A stretch of 64,000 nt of DNA. Origin: Gavia stellata. Lineage: Eukaryota > Chordata > Aves > Gaviiformes > Gaviidae. Below are positions 24,801 to 34,115 of the stretch, piece by piece. The position numbers and the translations under genes are program-made. Location: assembly GCF_030936135.1 (NCBI RefSeq), contig NC_082603.1, positions 27,494,880 through 27,558,879 of the forward strand, in the 5' to 3' direction. Under the pieces are notes generated by a model that was given only the letters and a program-made list of their open reading frames with translations, did not search any database and was not told where the DNA came from. Numbering within the stretch: the first letter of the stretch is position 1; each line of letters starts with the position of its first letter.

Positions 24801-27800
24801 ATTGATGCTGTGCTGGAAAACAAGTATGCAAGGAATTTGTTTGGTATGCTCCAGAGTTCATACGTCTTCATTGTAGGTAGTCCATATTGTGTCACACCGT
24901 CCTTGAAAACCCTGCAAAAGAGCTTACAATTAAATTTGAGGCTGTGAAGCTGAAACACAACTGTCAGGTGCCAGATGGCATTTTGGAACAGAAGGATTTA
25001 TTCTAGTTTAAAAACAACAAAAGAAAAACTTTGCTGAGTTCTTGCAAACTCCCTTGTCCAAGGAGAATGTGAGGGTGAAAAGGGAGAGGAAGAGCCCACA
25101 AAGCACAAGTGCTACACGAGCCGGTCACCTCCCCAGGGGTCAGGGCTCACCCAGACAGGCTGGTGGATTGACAATTCCACCTGATGTGCTCTGGAGTCAG
25201 GGATGTTTTCCCTGGGTCCTGAGGTCTGGCTTCAGTGGCTCCTTTAGGTGCCTGGCCCAGGAGCAGCACCAAGCTCACTTGGGCTGGCCTGAACCCACAC
25301 CGTGCACTCCTGAGGTGCTGCAACTGAAGCTCCCACAGCATCATTTAGTACCACTGACAGCAAAGCGGGCTCAGCTCCTCTGGGAACCAGGCAGTCACAG
25401 AGGAGCAAACTAAGGGGGAACACAGGGCTCCCAGAGCGGTGCCCACACTTGGCTCTGCCGTGGGGAGCAGAGCCACAGGGCTCCCTGGGACCTGCCAAGT
25501 GGCTACCCCCCTTCTCCCCCACCCTTGGGCATGGCAGCCTCAGGCAGCATTTCCAAGGTCTGAGTCAATTATGCTAACGCAGCTCCCCTGTCAGCAGTTC
25601 TTCTTATTTATGTACTTGCTTGCTTTCTCCAGGCATGCAAAACATGTGCCATCATCTGCCTCCCCCATCCCCATCCCTTTGTGAGTCTGTGCCAGGGAAG
25701 CGTAGCCAGCCCTGTGGTTGCCTCCATGGCCACACAATGCTGCCAGTCTGCCCCAGCATGTGTCTTTGGCGATGGCAAAGAGGAGAAAGGGGGAACTCAG
25801 GGAATTCAGCCAGCCAAAACCCACCGTGGGGGAGCTTGAAGCTGGAGCGTGGGTGTGATGCTTCACTGAGGAGCCCTCTAGGGTGGTGGTTTGCTTATTT
25901 GGCCATGGTCAAAGCACCAGCTCCTGCATGGGTCAGTGGGATGATACGCAATGAGGTTACCTGTGTGTCTATGCTACTTTCCGTTGGAAATCACTGCCGT
26001 CTGGCAGAGTCTGAGCCCCAGGTAAACTCCAGCCCTTGCAGATTTTGCTGCAATGTGAAGAGACAGTCATTCAGTGACGCATGGGAAGAGGAGGGAAAAG
26101 AAAAAAAGTTTTGGAAATCCTTTAGTACCCTGAAACTTTGCTATGTTCCAGTGACATTTCCTAAGTGATTAGAAAAAAAAAAAGAATCCTTGAGAAAGAT
26201 GAGGATCATCAAATCAAAGCAATTTAGCACATCGTGACAAGAAAGATTAGCCCTGCCCAATGCTCATCTTGGTTGAAAATGATTTAAATAAAGCTATAAA
26301 TCTTCTGGAAATTATGCAATATTTTGTGTCATCTGGAAACTCCTGCCTAGATTTGTGTGTGTAAAATTCAAAAATTAAACTTGTGTTACTTTGTAAGTGA
26401 CCCATTTGAGGTGTTCATTTCCATATGAGCAGAGCAGGGAAGCAGCCGCTCGTCAGGCAAATGTGTGACTTTGCTTGACCTGTTGTCACCACTGCAGCTT
26501 CGCTGCTCCGGTCCCATCCTGTGGCTCCTCTGCAGGGCAGCCGATGGGCTGGAGTAGGAGGGCAGCCCATGGACATGGGCAGCTGCATTTGAGTGGGATT
26601 GATGAGCATGGTCCTTGCTGCCTGGCTCAGCCAGGGCACACAGAGGTTAGGAAGTGCCGATGCCACCGAGCTGCTGGATGTGCCATGATCAGCCAAAGCA
26701 GCAGCAGGCCTGGCTTGAATTCAAAGACCTGAGCCCCTGGGGCGGTTAACCCCATCCCACAGCTTCAAAAGGACCACCCTGAGGTCTGCAAGATTAATGC
26801 CTCCTGTGCACTCCCTGTGTCCCAGGGAGGAGAAGACTTTCAGACTTGCCCTAGGATAAGTAAGTGTTTCAGACCTCCTGCTTTTGTAAACCAGAGCAGA
26901 TTGCAGCCACAGCAGCCTGTCCAGGACTGATCGTCTTTCATGGCTTTCAATGGTTCTTTCACTGAAAGACTGCAGAGAGAGGTAATATCTTGTATTGGCC
27001 TAATAGAGAAAACTGGAATTAAAAAATAAAGAAAAAAAAGCCAAAACAACAAACAAACAAACAAAAAAGAGAAAAGGTGCTTGGATGGGCAAGTCCTACA
27101 GTGTGTGCCCAGAGCTCATTTTTTTCTACGTGTAACTACAGCTGTTGGTCTAATGTATGGTATAATCCTCCTTGCGAACTGTGACTTGGTATTTGCTGTC
27201 TTGGCTCTGTCTACCCACATAGTTGCACTTCTTGAACACATACTTGCAGTCACAGAGCAGAGACACAATACTGCTGCTTTTCCCACTAAGACCTCTGTGA
27301 TAAGTTCGTTTGGAAGTGCAGGTTGCCGCTTTGATGTGAGCTTGTCCCAGCTGTGGGGTTTAATGTTCACATTGGGTTTTCTTTTCCTATAAAACAACAA
27401 CTGAGACGAGACAGAAGATCCTCCATGTCCCGGAGAAGGAGCTGCTCAAATACCAGTGTTCCTATGGCCATATGTCTGTGTTGTGTCCCTATGGCCATGT
27501 ATTTGCATGCCAGCACCCAGCTGATCTGTCTCTGCTGAGGGTACAATTGCTGTCTGTGATTGACTGTATCCAGAGAGGTTTATTGTGGCTTTTTTTTTTT
27601 TTTTTAATTGACTTTATTACCTTTCCCTGTTAGAGGGCTGCCATTCTGGACACAGATCATCATTACTTCATGTCAATCAAGTGAGCCTAGCAAATAGGAA
27701 GCTGCTTCTTCAATGTCTACTGAAAGGTTACTCCTTGTAGAGACAGGGATGGAACAGGTTAAGTATGAAAATAGAAGGAAAGAAACTAAATTACTTCACA

Positions 27801-30361
27801 CTTTTTCTCAGCTTTTCAGCTCCAACTGGATGGTACCAGCTTTCTTTTGCAGGGTGTGGGCACCTGTGCAGAAGGAAGGTGAGAGAAAGTCGGGGAACAA
27901 CCGTCGCCCCAGAACAGGTCTCTCAGCACCATCTTGGATCTGTCCCCCTCAGAGAGGGCATGCCAGTTTGGGACTGACAGGCAATAACCTCTTTGTTCTC
28001 TGCCCCACTTTGCAGCTCGCTTCCCTGACGTGGTGGACGAGACACAGAAAAGCACCTGCCATTGACCTGAAAAATTATAAGAGTGAAGCAGCACAGATCA
28101 ATCCAGCCAACGGAGAGTGTGACTTGGTCGAAAGTGCAGATTCGGGTGATAAGGAGGAGGCAGGTAGGGTGGCTGTGAGTGAACAAGCACACTCATGTGC
28201 ATGCAAGTGCACAGCCAAAATCTCATGCAAGTCCCTCTAAAGCTCATGAGAGGCCATCTGTTGAATTGACTGGAGGTGGGGCTTGTATTTATGGGTATAC
28301 CAGTTATAAGGACGTGACAAATGAAAGTGTTGGGGTTCTTGGTCCTCCCAAGTTATCTTCTAGCATTTACCTTCATGTTGCAATCCTCTGAATGGCTCAG
28401 AAGAGCTGCCATTCCCGAAAAAAAAAGAAAACCCACCATTCACTAAAACATTTTCCCCCCTCCTTGCTAGAAAAAGTTATTTACCCATGCAAACTACCCC
28501 AGTCCAGTTCTGCCCAAGTCACAGTGTTATTTTAGCACTTCAGACCTGGACACTTCATGGTGTGCTGGACTTCTTAGTTGGGAGTCAATGGCCACCTACG
28601 AACATCCCTTGGGAGTCTGGAGGTCTGTGCTGCTGGAACACTGCTCCTTGCCCCATTGTCACTGAGGCTTTGTGCCATGGCACTTCATCTATTTGTCTGC
28701 CTCGCCAAGATGCTCTTGAGGAGCTCCATAGCACCACTGCAGGCATAACCAAAGCAGCAGCTACCACTAGCACTATGAAAGTCATGGCAGGATCTGTAAT
28801 TTCAACTTTCAGCACATAAAAGTGGCATCCCTTCCTGTCCTCATCATTGCTAGGAGATAAAACCCTTGTGTATGTGCTAGAGATGCCTCCTCCTTACCCC
28901 CGTGTGGGATCTGCTGGCCAAACTCACCAGTGATGCTGTAACATACTGTACCAGTCTGAAGGGACCATGAGACACTGGGGGCAGATGTGTGCACTTTGTG
29001 GATGTCCTACGGTAAATCCACAAGCCTCAGTTTTCTCATTTACATTATACTAATAGTATCTTTCATCTTCCCTTGGGATATAAGCTATGGTTAAAACTCA
29101 GACCCAAATTGCTTAGAATAGCTGTGGGTCCTACCAAGGGTACTTAATAAGAAGGAAAGCAAAGACTCAAATGAACTTAAAGAGTTGTCAGGAGACAGAA
29201 CAGTAGCAGGAGATGCTACATAGGCAAGTTCTTTTCAGAGACAGAGGTTTGTTCTGCAAATCCATTAAAAAAAATGCAGCTTTCTGGTTTTAAGCTTAAC
29301 CTTCCAAGGTTACAGAGCAGAAAAACTCAGAAGAAAGGTACATACACAAGATTTCTTCACTCCTTCCTTTTGCTGGTCAGTTCAAAGGACACTGGTACCA
29401 ATTACAGCCGAGCTAAACAGAAGTGAACAACTAAAGATATCTCTCAATTTTTTTTTTTTTTCCCCAGTAAACCTTGGGTTTAAGTTGAATGCAGCCATTC
29501 AGCATTATTTATTATTTCTTATCAATTCCTAGTTCACTTAACTAGCTCAGATTTTTATAAACAAATGTCTTGGTATTTTGGTAATTAGTAATGATGGGAA
29601 AGGAAATGTGAAACACAGCAGTTGACAGTTTAATGAGGGGTTTTTTTGGGTAACACCTTTTTAAAGGCCTTATGACATTCTGCATTTCAAGAAAAGGTTA
29701 TATTTGGAATGAACAGCCAGTGAAATACGCATGGCACAGGGCTGACAATTAAAACACATACTTCACCCGGCACGTCATGTGTAATAAATAAGCCAGGATA
29801 TCTCTAAATGGACCATCATGCTGTCAGGAATTTGTGAAAGTGGATGGAAGCTGGGTTGGGGAGGAGGGGGAAGAGATCTGTTAATTAACTAATGAACGAT
29901 TGGTGTTGCAATCAACCAACTGTAATCAGGCTGTGCTATACATGGTTGAGGCAGAGCTTTCTCTTTTCCCTTCCCTTCCCTTCCCTTCCCTTCCCTTCCC
30001 TTCCCATTTCCCATCACCATCTTGCATCTCCCATCCAAGGTGTATCTCAACCCCACTCCAGATTGGTCGATGAACCTCCAAACTAGTGGAAGGATGGAGG
30101 GAAGAGTCCCAGCTAGATGATAACACCCATTTTTTTCGTCCATCTCTCGCAGCAGCCAAGCCTCCCTGCTGGAAAATGCTGTATTTGTGGTTCTGCGGTC
30201 TGTCCACTGGCCCTGCACCCACCCTGTCCCAGGAGGAGAGAGCTGCCCTGGAGCAGAGACTCACCAGCATCGAGGAAAAGCCCCTGTGGAAGACTGTTTG
30301 CAATGTTAATGCTATTCTCCTGCTGAGCATTAATGTCTTTCTGTGGGCATATTTTGGCTGA
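6731..30361 (+). CDS. SLC5A9: SLC5A9 gene (sodium/glucose cotransporter 4, SGLT4), 14 coding exons
   Basis: This gene encodes a plasma-membrane Na+-coupled sugar transporter of the SLC5 family. Mammalian SGLT4 carries mannose, 1,5-anhydroglucitol, fructose and glucose in kidney and small intestine. The 14 exons sum to 2001 nt, giving 666 residues (human about 681), with every phase matching. It has the 14-helix SSS fold with N-terminal TM0. Landmarks are N76, E100, W284, K314 and Q450, matching hSGLT1 sugar-site residues N78, E102, W291, K321 and Q457. S385/S386 match the Na2-site serines. N245-T-T is a glycosylation sequon, and residues 467-487 fit the second Na+:solute symporter signature. 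L81 and C283 replace H83 and Y290 of SGLT1, as in human SGLT4, which separates it from SGLT1. The ATG at 6731 has context GCAGCCATGA; an in-frame ATG at 6533 would add 66 unsupported residues. All introns are GT-AG. Confidence 0.96.
8274..8345 (+). CDS. SLC5A9: SLC5A9 coding exon 2
   Basis: Encodes residues 44-67, the conserved cytoplasmic segment with the GGYFLAGR motif found throughout SGLTs, ending in WWP just before TM1. The acceptor TTCCAG and donor GTGAGT are both phase 0. Intron 2 (8346-10856) is AT-rich with an A-run at 9311-9329 and nothing else recognised. Confidence 0.96.
10857..10961 (+). CDS. SLC5A9: SLC5A9 coding exon 3 (TM1 and start of TM2)
   Basis: Encodes residues 68-102. 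It contains the broken TM1 helix with the SSNVGSG motif; N76 matches sugar-site N78 of SGLT1. The neighbouring residue L81 stands where SGLT1 has H83. It ends in GFEWN, where E100 matches E102 of SGLT1. Both introns are phase 0, with acceptor TTTCAG and donor GTAAGA. Confidence 0.97.
12816..12980 (+). CDS. SLC5A9: SLC5A9 coding exon 4 (TM2-TM3)
   Basis: Encodes residues 103-157: the rest of TM2, the cytoplasmic TMPEYL and RFGGQRIQ motifs that are near-invariant in SGLTs, and most of TM3 ending in YIFTKIS. The acceptor is AACAG and the donor GTATGT, both phase 0. A long open frame at 12143-12892 that includes this exon is only intron read-through. Confidence 0.97.
15582..15687 (+). CDS. SLC5A9: SLC5A9 coding exon 5 (TM3-TM4)
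   Basis: Encodes residues 158-192 plus the first base of Gly193. It begins [11 protein letters not shown] and ends VYTIAG, which is typical of the family. The acceptor is ATTCCAG and the donor GTAAAT, leaving phase 1. The preceding 2.6-kb intron (12981-15581) shows nothing I recognise. Confidence 0.96.
16263..16343 (+). CDS. SLC5A9: SLC5A9 coding exon 6 (TM5)
   Basis: Encodes residues 193-219 plus the first base of Gly220. It carries the highly conserved [13 protein letters not shown] stretch; the Asp of YTD corresponds to D204 of SGLT1. A TM helix follows. The acceptor is CTGACAG and the donor GTAAGG. Confidence 0.97.
16611..16716. repeat. Possible diverged copy of the same hairpin repeat family
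   Basis: The stretch 'agctaaattcagctctcac...tgtaaattcaaagtaa...ctgac...attgac...gagttac' resembles the extended consensus of the same old sauropsid repeat, including the near-palindromic centre around GTAA and GTTAC. It lies in SLC5A9 intron 6 and is more diverged than the copy at 24.5 kb. Confidence 0.35.
17122..17327 (+). CDS. SLC5A9: SLC5A9 coding exon 7 (glycosylated loop and TM6)
   Basis: Encodes residues 220-288. N245-T-T is an N-glycosylation sequon at the place of the SGLT1 glycosylation site. C248 aligns with C255 of SGLT1, reported to pair with C511 (C504 here). [12 protein letters not shown] and GDIPWPG are family motifs. TM6 ends WCWCTDQ, where C283 replaces Y290 of SGLT1 and W284 matches W291. 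The donor is GTAAAG. Confidence 0.97.
18142..18277 (+). CDS. SLC5A9: SLC5A9 coding exon 8 (TM7)
   Basis: Encodes residues 289-333 plus the first base of Asp334. It starts [18 protein letters not shown], an SGLT hallmark, and holds TM7 with K314, which matches K321 of SGLT1. The acceptor is ATTGCAG and the donor GTAAGC. Confidence 0.97.
19196..19303 (+). CDS. SLC5A9: SLC5A9 coding exon 9 (cysteine-rich extracellular loop)
   Basis: Encodes residues 334-369 plus the first base of Gly370. Four cysteines (338, 344, 348, 354) have the same 6-4-6 spacing as the extracellular loop of SGLT1. The [10 protein letters not shown] motif precedes TM8. The acceptor is TCTACAG and the donor GTGAGA. The next intron is the shortest in the gene, 166 bp. 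Confidence 0.96.
19470..19620 (+). CDS. SLC5A9: SLC5A9 coding exon 10 (TM8, Na+ site)
   Basis: Encodes residues 370-419 plus two bases of Arg420. It contains GLRGLMIAV and [18 protein letters not shown]385 and S386 correspond to the Na2-site serines S392/S393 of SGLT1. The donor is CAG|GTCCTT, far from the GTRAGT consensus, but this junction is fixed by the protein alignment and by the next exon. Read-through into the intron would add 15 residues and then a stop ending at 19666. Confidence 0.96.
20836..21004 (+). CDS. SLC5A9: SLC5A9 coding exon 11 (TM9-TM10)
   Basis: Encodes residues 420-476. It contains TM9, then [15 protein letters not shown] with Q450 matching the sugar-site Q457 of SGLT1, and ends with the KRINEP segment of the second symporter signature, which continues in exon 12. 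The acceptor is CTTCCAG and the donor GTAAGT, phase 0. Confidence 0.97.
21458..21518 (+). repeat. Purine-rich tract before SLC5A9 exon 12
   Basis: About 60 bases are almost entirely A and G, built from imperfect AGAAA and GAAAA units. The tract ends about 46 bp before the exon 12 acceptor. Such tracts expand and contract easily and can form triplex DNA. Confidence 0.7.
21565..21780 (+). CDS. SLC5A9: SLC5A9 coding exon 12 (TM11-TM12)
   Basis: Encodes residues 477-548: GAFWGL completes the symporter signature, then TM11, an extracellular loop with C504, the [11 protein letters not shown] LHYLYFA motif, TM12 and the conserved PIPEEK end. The acceptor is TCTCAG and the donor GTAAGT, both phase 0. 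Confidence 0.97.
24319..24443 (+). repeat. Old L3/CR1- or MIR-type repeat tail
   Basis: The sequence runs from a 'gagcctcag...cccccat' segment to a 'gtgctttgggat...gatgaaag...ccatataagagctagg' segment. This matches, with many changes, the shared 3' end of ancient amniote L3/CR1 LINEs and the SINEs that use it. It is a degraded relic without coding capacity. Assignment is from memory of the consensus and not from a search. Confidence 0.55.
24525..24612. repeat. Hairpin-forming interspersed repeat copy
   Basis: Two inverted arms, 24525-24541 and 24579-24595, pair at 15 of 17 positions around a 37-base centre, and the right arm continues into 'ccagctgaggatct'. The pattern (TGTAAATCAGC...GCTGATTTACACCAGCTGAGGATCT) is familiar as an old repeat in sauropsid genomes. 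Its family name is not certain to me. Confidence 0.5.
28016..28163 (+). CDS. SLC5A9: SLC5A9 coding exon 13 (variable loop)
   Basis: Encodes residues 549-597 plus the first base of Ala598. It begins LASLTWWTR, close to the start of this loop in human SGLT4. The rest is acidic and poorly conserved, as is usual for the long loop between TM12 and TM13. The acceptor is TTTGCAG and the donor GTAGGG, leaving phase 1. Confidence 0.93.
29021..29080 (+). repeat. Weak MIR-like fragment
   Basis: 'aagcctcagttttctcatttac...tactaatagtatctt' resembles the 'gcctcagtttcctcatctgtaaaa...aataatagtacct' part of MIR-type SINEs. It is short and diverged and lies in SLC5A9 intron 13. Confidence 0.35.
29966..30005. 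repeat. (TTCCC)8 microsatellite
   Basis: Eight perfect TTCCC units, flanked by impure copies, end 147 bp before the acceptor of SLC5A9 exon 14. Pentanucleotide arrays like this are length-variable. Confidence 0.95.
30153..30361 (+). CDS. SLC5A9: SLC5A9 coding exon 14 (C-terminus, TM13) and stop
   Basis: Encodes residues 598-666 and a TGA stop. It has [11 protein letters not shown], a charged stretch with [10 protein letters not shown], then TM13 ending FLWAYFG, matching the family's aromatic C-terminus. The acceptor is a tandem CAGCAG. Use of the first AG starts the exon at 30153 and gives Ala-Ala-Lys; use of the second starts it at 30156 and removes one alanine, with the frame kept. Confidence 0.95.
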
Positions 30362-31105
30362 GGTGGGGTCAGGGAGCATGTGGCTTTGGTTTCTCTCAGG
30401 GGCCCTCATCTTCATGTCTAAGCCAGAGGCGTCAGGTGACAGAGACCCTGGTGATGGTCCCTGGAGGTGCCGACAAGCCTTGGCGCAGCCCTTCCCCAGA
30501 GGCACTGCTTGCTGGAAATGACTGCGGGGCTCAGTTTCTCAATAACATAAGGTGTGACCAAGACTCAAGACTGAACATGTCCAGGATGCAGGGGACATGT
30601 GGGACAGCACGTGGGTGAAGTCAGGAGACCTGGGGTTAATTTTAAAGGTGCAGAGCCAAGCCCAGCAAGGAGCAAAGGCTTTGGAAAGTCTGTTTGTGAC
30701 ATGGCCGGGTCCTTGCTCCCCTCATGCACCAGCTCAGGGCTCACTTTGCACTGCTGCTTTTTGTGGAAGGACTTCTGGTTTACACTGGTGTGGGGAAGGA
30801 GCTTTAAGTACTACCTGCAGGTTTTTTATATGGCCAAAATTCAGATGGAGTTAGTGTGGGACCACTGGATTAGCTCAGCAGTGACAACCTTGGCTCCCAC
30901 AGCCACCCCAGGACCTGTGTTGGACCCCCCCCCCAGGTTGGTATTGGCAGTGGGGACAGGGGCTTCCTCGCCATCCCTGAACCCCCCCACCCTGCCCACT
31001 CTGCCATGTGACAATGGGTCTTACAACAGCCTGACCTTGTTTACTCATCGGGCCGATCCTGTCCCTTAACAGCATTACCAGCAATAAAGGTGCCTTAGTA
31101 ACAAA
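30362..31105 (+). other. SLC5A9: SLC5A9 3' untranslated region (probable)
   Basis: This is the sequence from the stop codon to about 17 bases past the first good poly(A) signal. It has a C10 run at 30925-30934 and no further coding capacity that fits the gene. The end is inferred from the signal, not observed. Confidence 0.6.
31083..31088 (+). terminator. Poly(A) signal AATAAA of SLC5A9
   Basis: A canonical AATAAA lies 722 bp after the stop codon. A GT-rich stretch follows at about 31111-31136, as expected for the downstream cleavage element. Confidence 0.65.
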
Positions 31106-32965
31106 GCCAATTTTGACTTTGGGTTATTGTGGTTATATATCCTGCACTGACGCACAAAGGTCTCCCTGGGACCACAGTGACCTGGCTGTGGTAAGGAAAA
31201 GAAATATCCCTCCTTGGGCCAGGTCCAAGGAGGTCTCCTCTGACCCACTTTGGGATCATCATGAAATGTGGCGTGGCCATAACCTTTTAAACCACCTCCG
31301 GAGGAAGAGGTGGCAGTACCCCCTTTAGTGTCTTTGTCTGGTGGTTAGGATGCTCACCTGGAGAAGGCTCACAGAGATGTGACCCCTCCACTCCAGCATC
31401 CAAGGGACATGTCCAAGCCACCAGGCATGGGCTGTGTGGGGAGGTGAAGGGCATGCGGTGAAGCACAGTGCCATAAAGATGAAGAAAATGCATCATGATC
31501 CAGCAAGGAGAGGAGAAAAAAAGGCTCTGTGCCCAGCTGGCACAGGGAGCTCGGGCCACGGTTCCCTTGCTCATCCTCAGTTTGGATGGAAGAGACTGAA
31601 TCAGCCGTGCAGGACAGGATCTGTGCTGTGCTCATGCAGGTCAATACAAGCATTTGCTTTTTCTAAGAGGAAAACGCATATTTTCTTTGAATAAGGGAGA
31701 TAGCCTCGTCAGTCGCCCGTCCATCCCCGCGGGAAGAGGCATACGCTGCAGAGCTTGCCTTGCCTTTCCACTGTTCAATCTTGAGCAGGTGGTGCCCAGA
31801 TCAGAGGGTGCCTCAAAACATTTAGAGGAAATCAAGTTACCAGCTGTGATTAATAGCTGATAAATGTCTAATAATAACAGACGCATTTCTAACGCATTTA
31901 GAAATACCAGGGCTCTCGCCTCCTCGCCTAGAGCAGCGAGGTGCTGAGTGCTCCTGAGCCACAGAGCCCCTCAGCAGCACTTAGCTCAATGGCTTTATTG
32001 GCTTTTTCGGACCACACACCGCTAAAGACGTGAGGAAAGCAATGTGGAGCAGGATGAGGAATACTGGTGCAGTTTTTTTAAACATTTGAGATTATTCTTT
32101 TCCCCTAAGAAAATTTCAGTTTTGCAGAGAATAGAAGTGAAATTTACTAAGTCTTTTTTTTTTTTTTTAATGACACAAATAGTTTTAATCTTTGGATACA
32201 TGATGCTGACCTCTTCCCCTCCCCATCTCACCCCATGGACCCTGGAAGACGAGGTTTCCTTTAAAATGATGATGTCTATGTCAGTTAAACAAAGTAATGC
32301 GCTTTGAGAGATGTGACTGCATCCCTGAGCTTGGCCCACAGAAGGAATGGAGACATCCGCACTGCCAGATGCAGCCAGCTGTGTGCCCCACAGGAGAAAC
32401 ACATTTCATTGGTAAATTTATTTGACTTACTACTCTGCTTTGAACTGCTAAAACAAAACAAAAGAAAAAAGAATCATTGGGGAGGGGGAGTCTGAAATGT
32501 TTTATTGAAATAAACCAAAGTCATCTCAAAACATCTTGACCTTTCCTTGTATTTTCTAGGGAAATATCATATTTAGCTGAAAAAAATTAAAACCAAACCA
32601 AAAAGAGATTATATTTTTTCTCCTGGTTGAAGACTGGGGATGGGGGGGAGAGTTTTCTTTTCATGTTATTCCTCATTTCAATCCCTCTGCTCCTTCCTTC
32701 TCGTCTCCCACACCCATTCCCTCTGCCTACACCCACGTGCAGCTCTTCCCCTCAGCATCTCCCAGCCCCTCCTTCCTTGATAATTTCCAGTTTATGCTAC
32801 ATCTCCCCATGGTCCGCACTTGAACACACAGAGTCCCTCCAGCCCCAGCTCCCACCCTCCTCCCTGCAGCCAGTGGGACCCTGCTTGCCCCGGCAGCTCC
32901 CCGTCAGCCTCAGCCCTGCGTGCCATGGAGCCGCGGGGACAGGGATAGGGACAAGGACAGGGACA

Positions 32966-32994
32966 GGATGGGATGGGATGGGATGGGGTGGGAT
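32966..32994. repeat. GGGAT microsatellite
   Basis: About six GGGAT units, one of them impure, follow a short run of GGGACA-like units at about 32940-32965. Confidence 0.85.
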
Positions 32995-33419
32995 GATTCT
33001 CGGCTCCCTGCCGCTGCAGGGGTGATGCTGTGGCAGAGAGAGCTGCTGTGAGCATGCAGCTCTTTGCAACATCTCAGATATGCTCTGGGTTTTTTAAGAG
33101 GGAAACCCCAACAGAGGCTCTGCAGGTGGAGTGATTTTAAGCCCAAAATAAAATGCTCTTTTCCTAACAGGGATGATCAAGGCCTAAAAACCAAGGCCCA
33201 CGACACTCGCATGCAGCACCTGTGAAGAGCTTTATCTCCTCACGCGTTGTGCATCCAGTGAAGCGGGGGTACTTTCTAAAACTGTGTCAGTTGAAGACAT
33301 ACAGGTGCTTAAATGCCTGTGGCAGACTCGGGAAGAACCTTTTTAGAGATACATGAGGTGGGATGAGCGCAGACCCTGAGCAAAAGCGTATGTCAAACAC
33401 CAGGTGCTGCAGCCCAAGC

Positions 33420-33765
33420 TGCTCTGCGCCGGGAGCAGCCTCGCCACCAGCATTGCTCAGCCCACACCGTGAGGGCATTGCTCCCGACAGAACAAGGATT
33501 ATCTGCGAATCCAGCCAGCCATAGCCCCAAAAGCAAGGAATGAACAAATTCCTGGGGTTTGGAAGAGTTTTTAGCAGTGACATGGGGAAACGCACGTGGG
33601 AAGTCAGAGCCCCGCAGAACTGGGGCTTCGGTGATGACAGGCTCATCCAACGGCGGATGCGGCAGGCTGTGGCGCGGCCTCAGCGTTGGGCTCCTCGCGA
33701 GCCTTTCCTGGGGAGTAGCTTGTCGTCGCCCCAGGAACGCTATACAGCCTCGCTCCTCACAGCGC
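33420..33765. promoter_or_regulatory. CpG-island-like block
   Basis: By hand I count about 24 CpG dinucleotides in about 345 bases with GC content above one half. That is close to the number expected without CpG loss, and well above the flanks. It lies about 2.3 kb past the SLC5A9 poly(A) signal. Open frames here on both strands resemble no known protein. It may be a promoter of an unannotated transcript or a regulatory element. Confidence 0.45.
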
Positions 33766-33780
33766 GTGATGAATTGCAAT

Positions 33781-34115
33781 ATCCTAACAAGAATGCATCG
33801 CTTTCAGAGCTGTAACCAATATACAAGTCCATTGGCAGCAGATGTTATTAATGATGCCAATACATATTTTCTTATTAATCTTCCATACTAGGCTTGTGTC
33901 TATCTGCAAATGATTATCATTCATTTTCCTGACAAATCTATCAAGATCATTTATTACTGTTCGGCAAAGGATCTTCTTTTAAACAAAGATTAATAACATT
34001 GCATGTTATCTGGCTGGCTGAGCCAAAGGAAATGAAATTAACAATGAACCCTACAAACATGTCATCACTTTAATTTACCGGAAAATATTTTAAAATGTTA
34101 TTTAAAAGAATATAC
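33781..34115. promoter_or_regulatory. Possible conserved non-coding element
   Basis: An abrupt change from CpG-rich to AT-rich sequence brings many short homeodomain-type cores (ATTAAT, TTAATA, ATTTATTA) and an AACAAAG SOX/TCF-like motif at about 33983. There is no microsatellite or repeat. Such composition is common in conserved enhancers, but conservation cannot be seen from one sequence. Confidence 0.25.

Larger units (their letters stand above)
21781..28015 (+). other. SLC5A9 intron 12 (largest, 6.2 kb)
   Basis: No coding exon is recognised inside. Open frames such as those at 25042-25413 and 25620-26168 have no family resemblance. It contains an old L3/MIR-type 3' tail and a hairpin repeat near 24.3-24.6 kb, listed separately, and several A/T runs, including a T-run ending at 27605. 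Confidence 0.7.

Noticed and set aside
29880-29889. GTTAATTAAC palindrome in SLC5A9 intron 13
   Set aside because: It has two HNF1 half-sites but lacks the one-base spacer that HNF1 dimers need.
31334-31395. tRNA-like start (TCTGGTGGTTAGGATGCTCACC)
   Set aside because: It resembles the A-box half of a tRNA or tRNA-derived SINE, but no B box, anticodon stem or acceptor stem follows.
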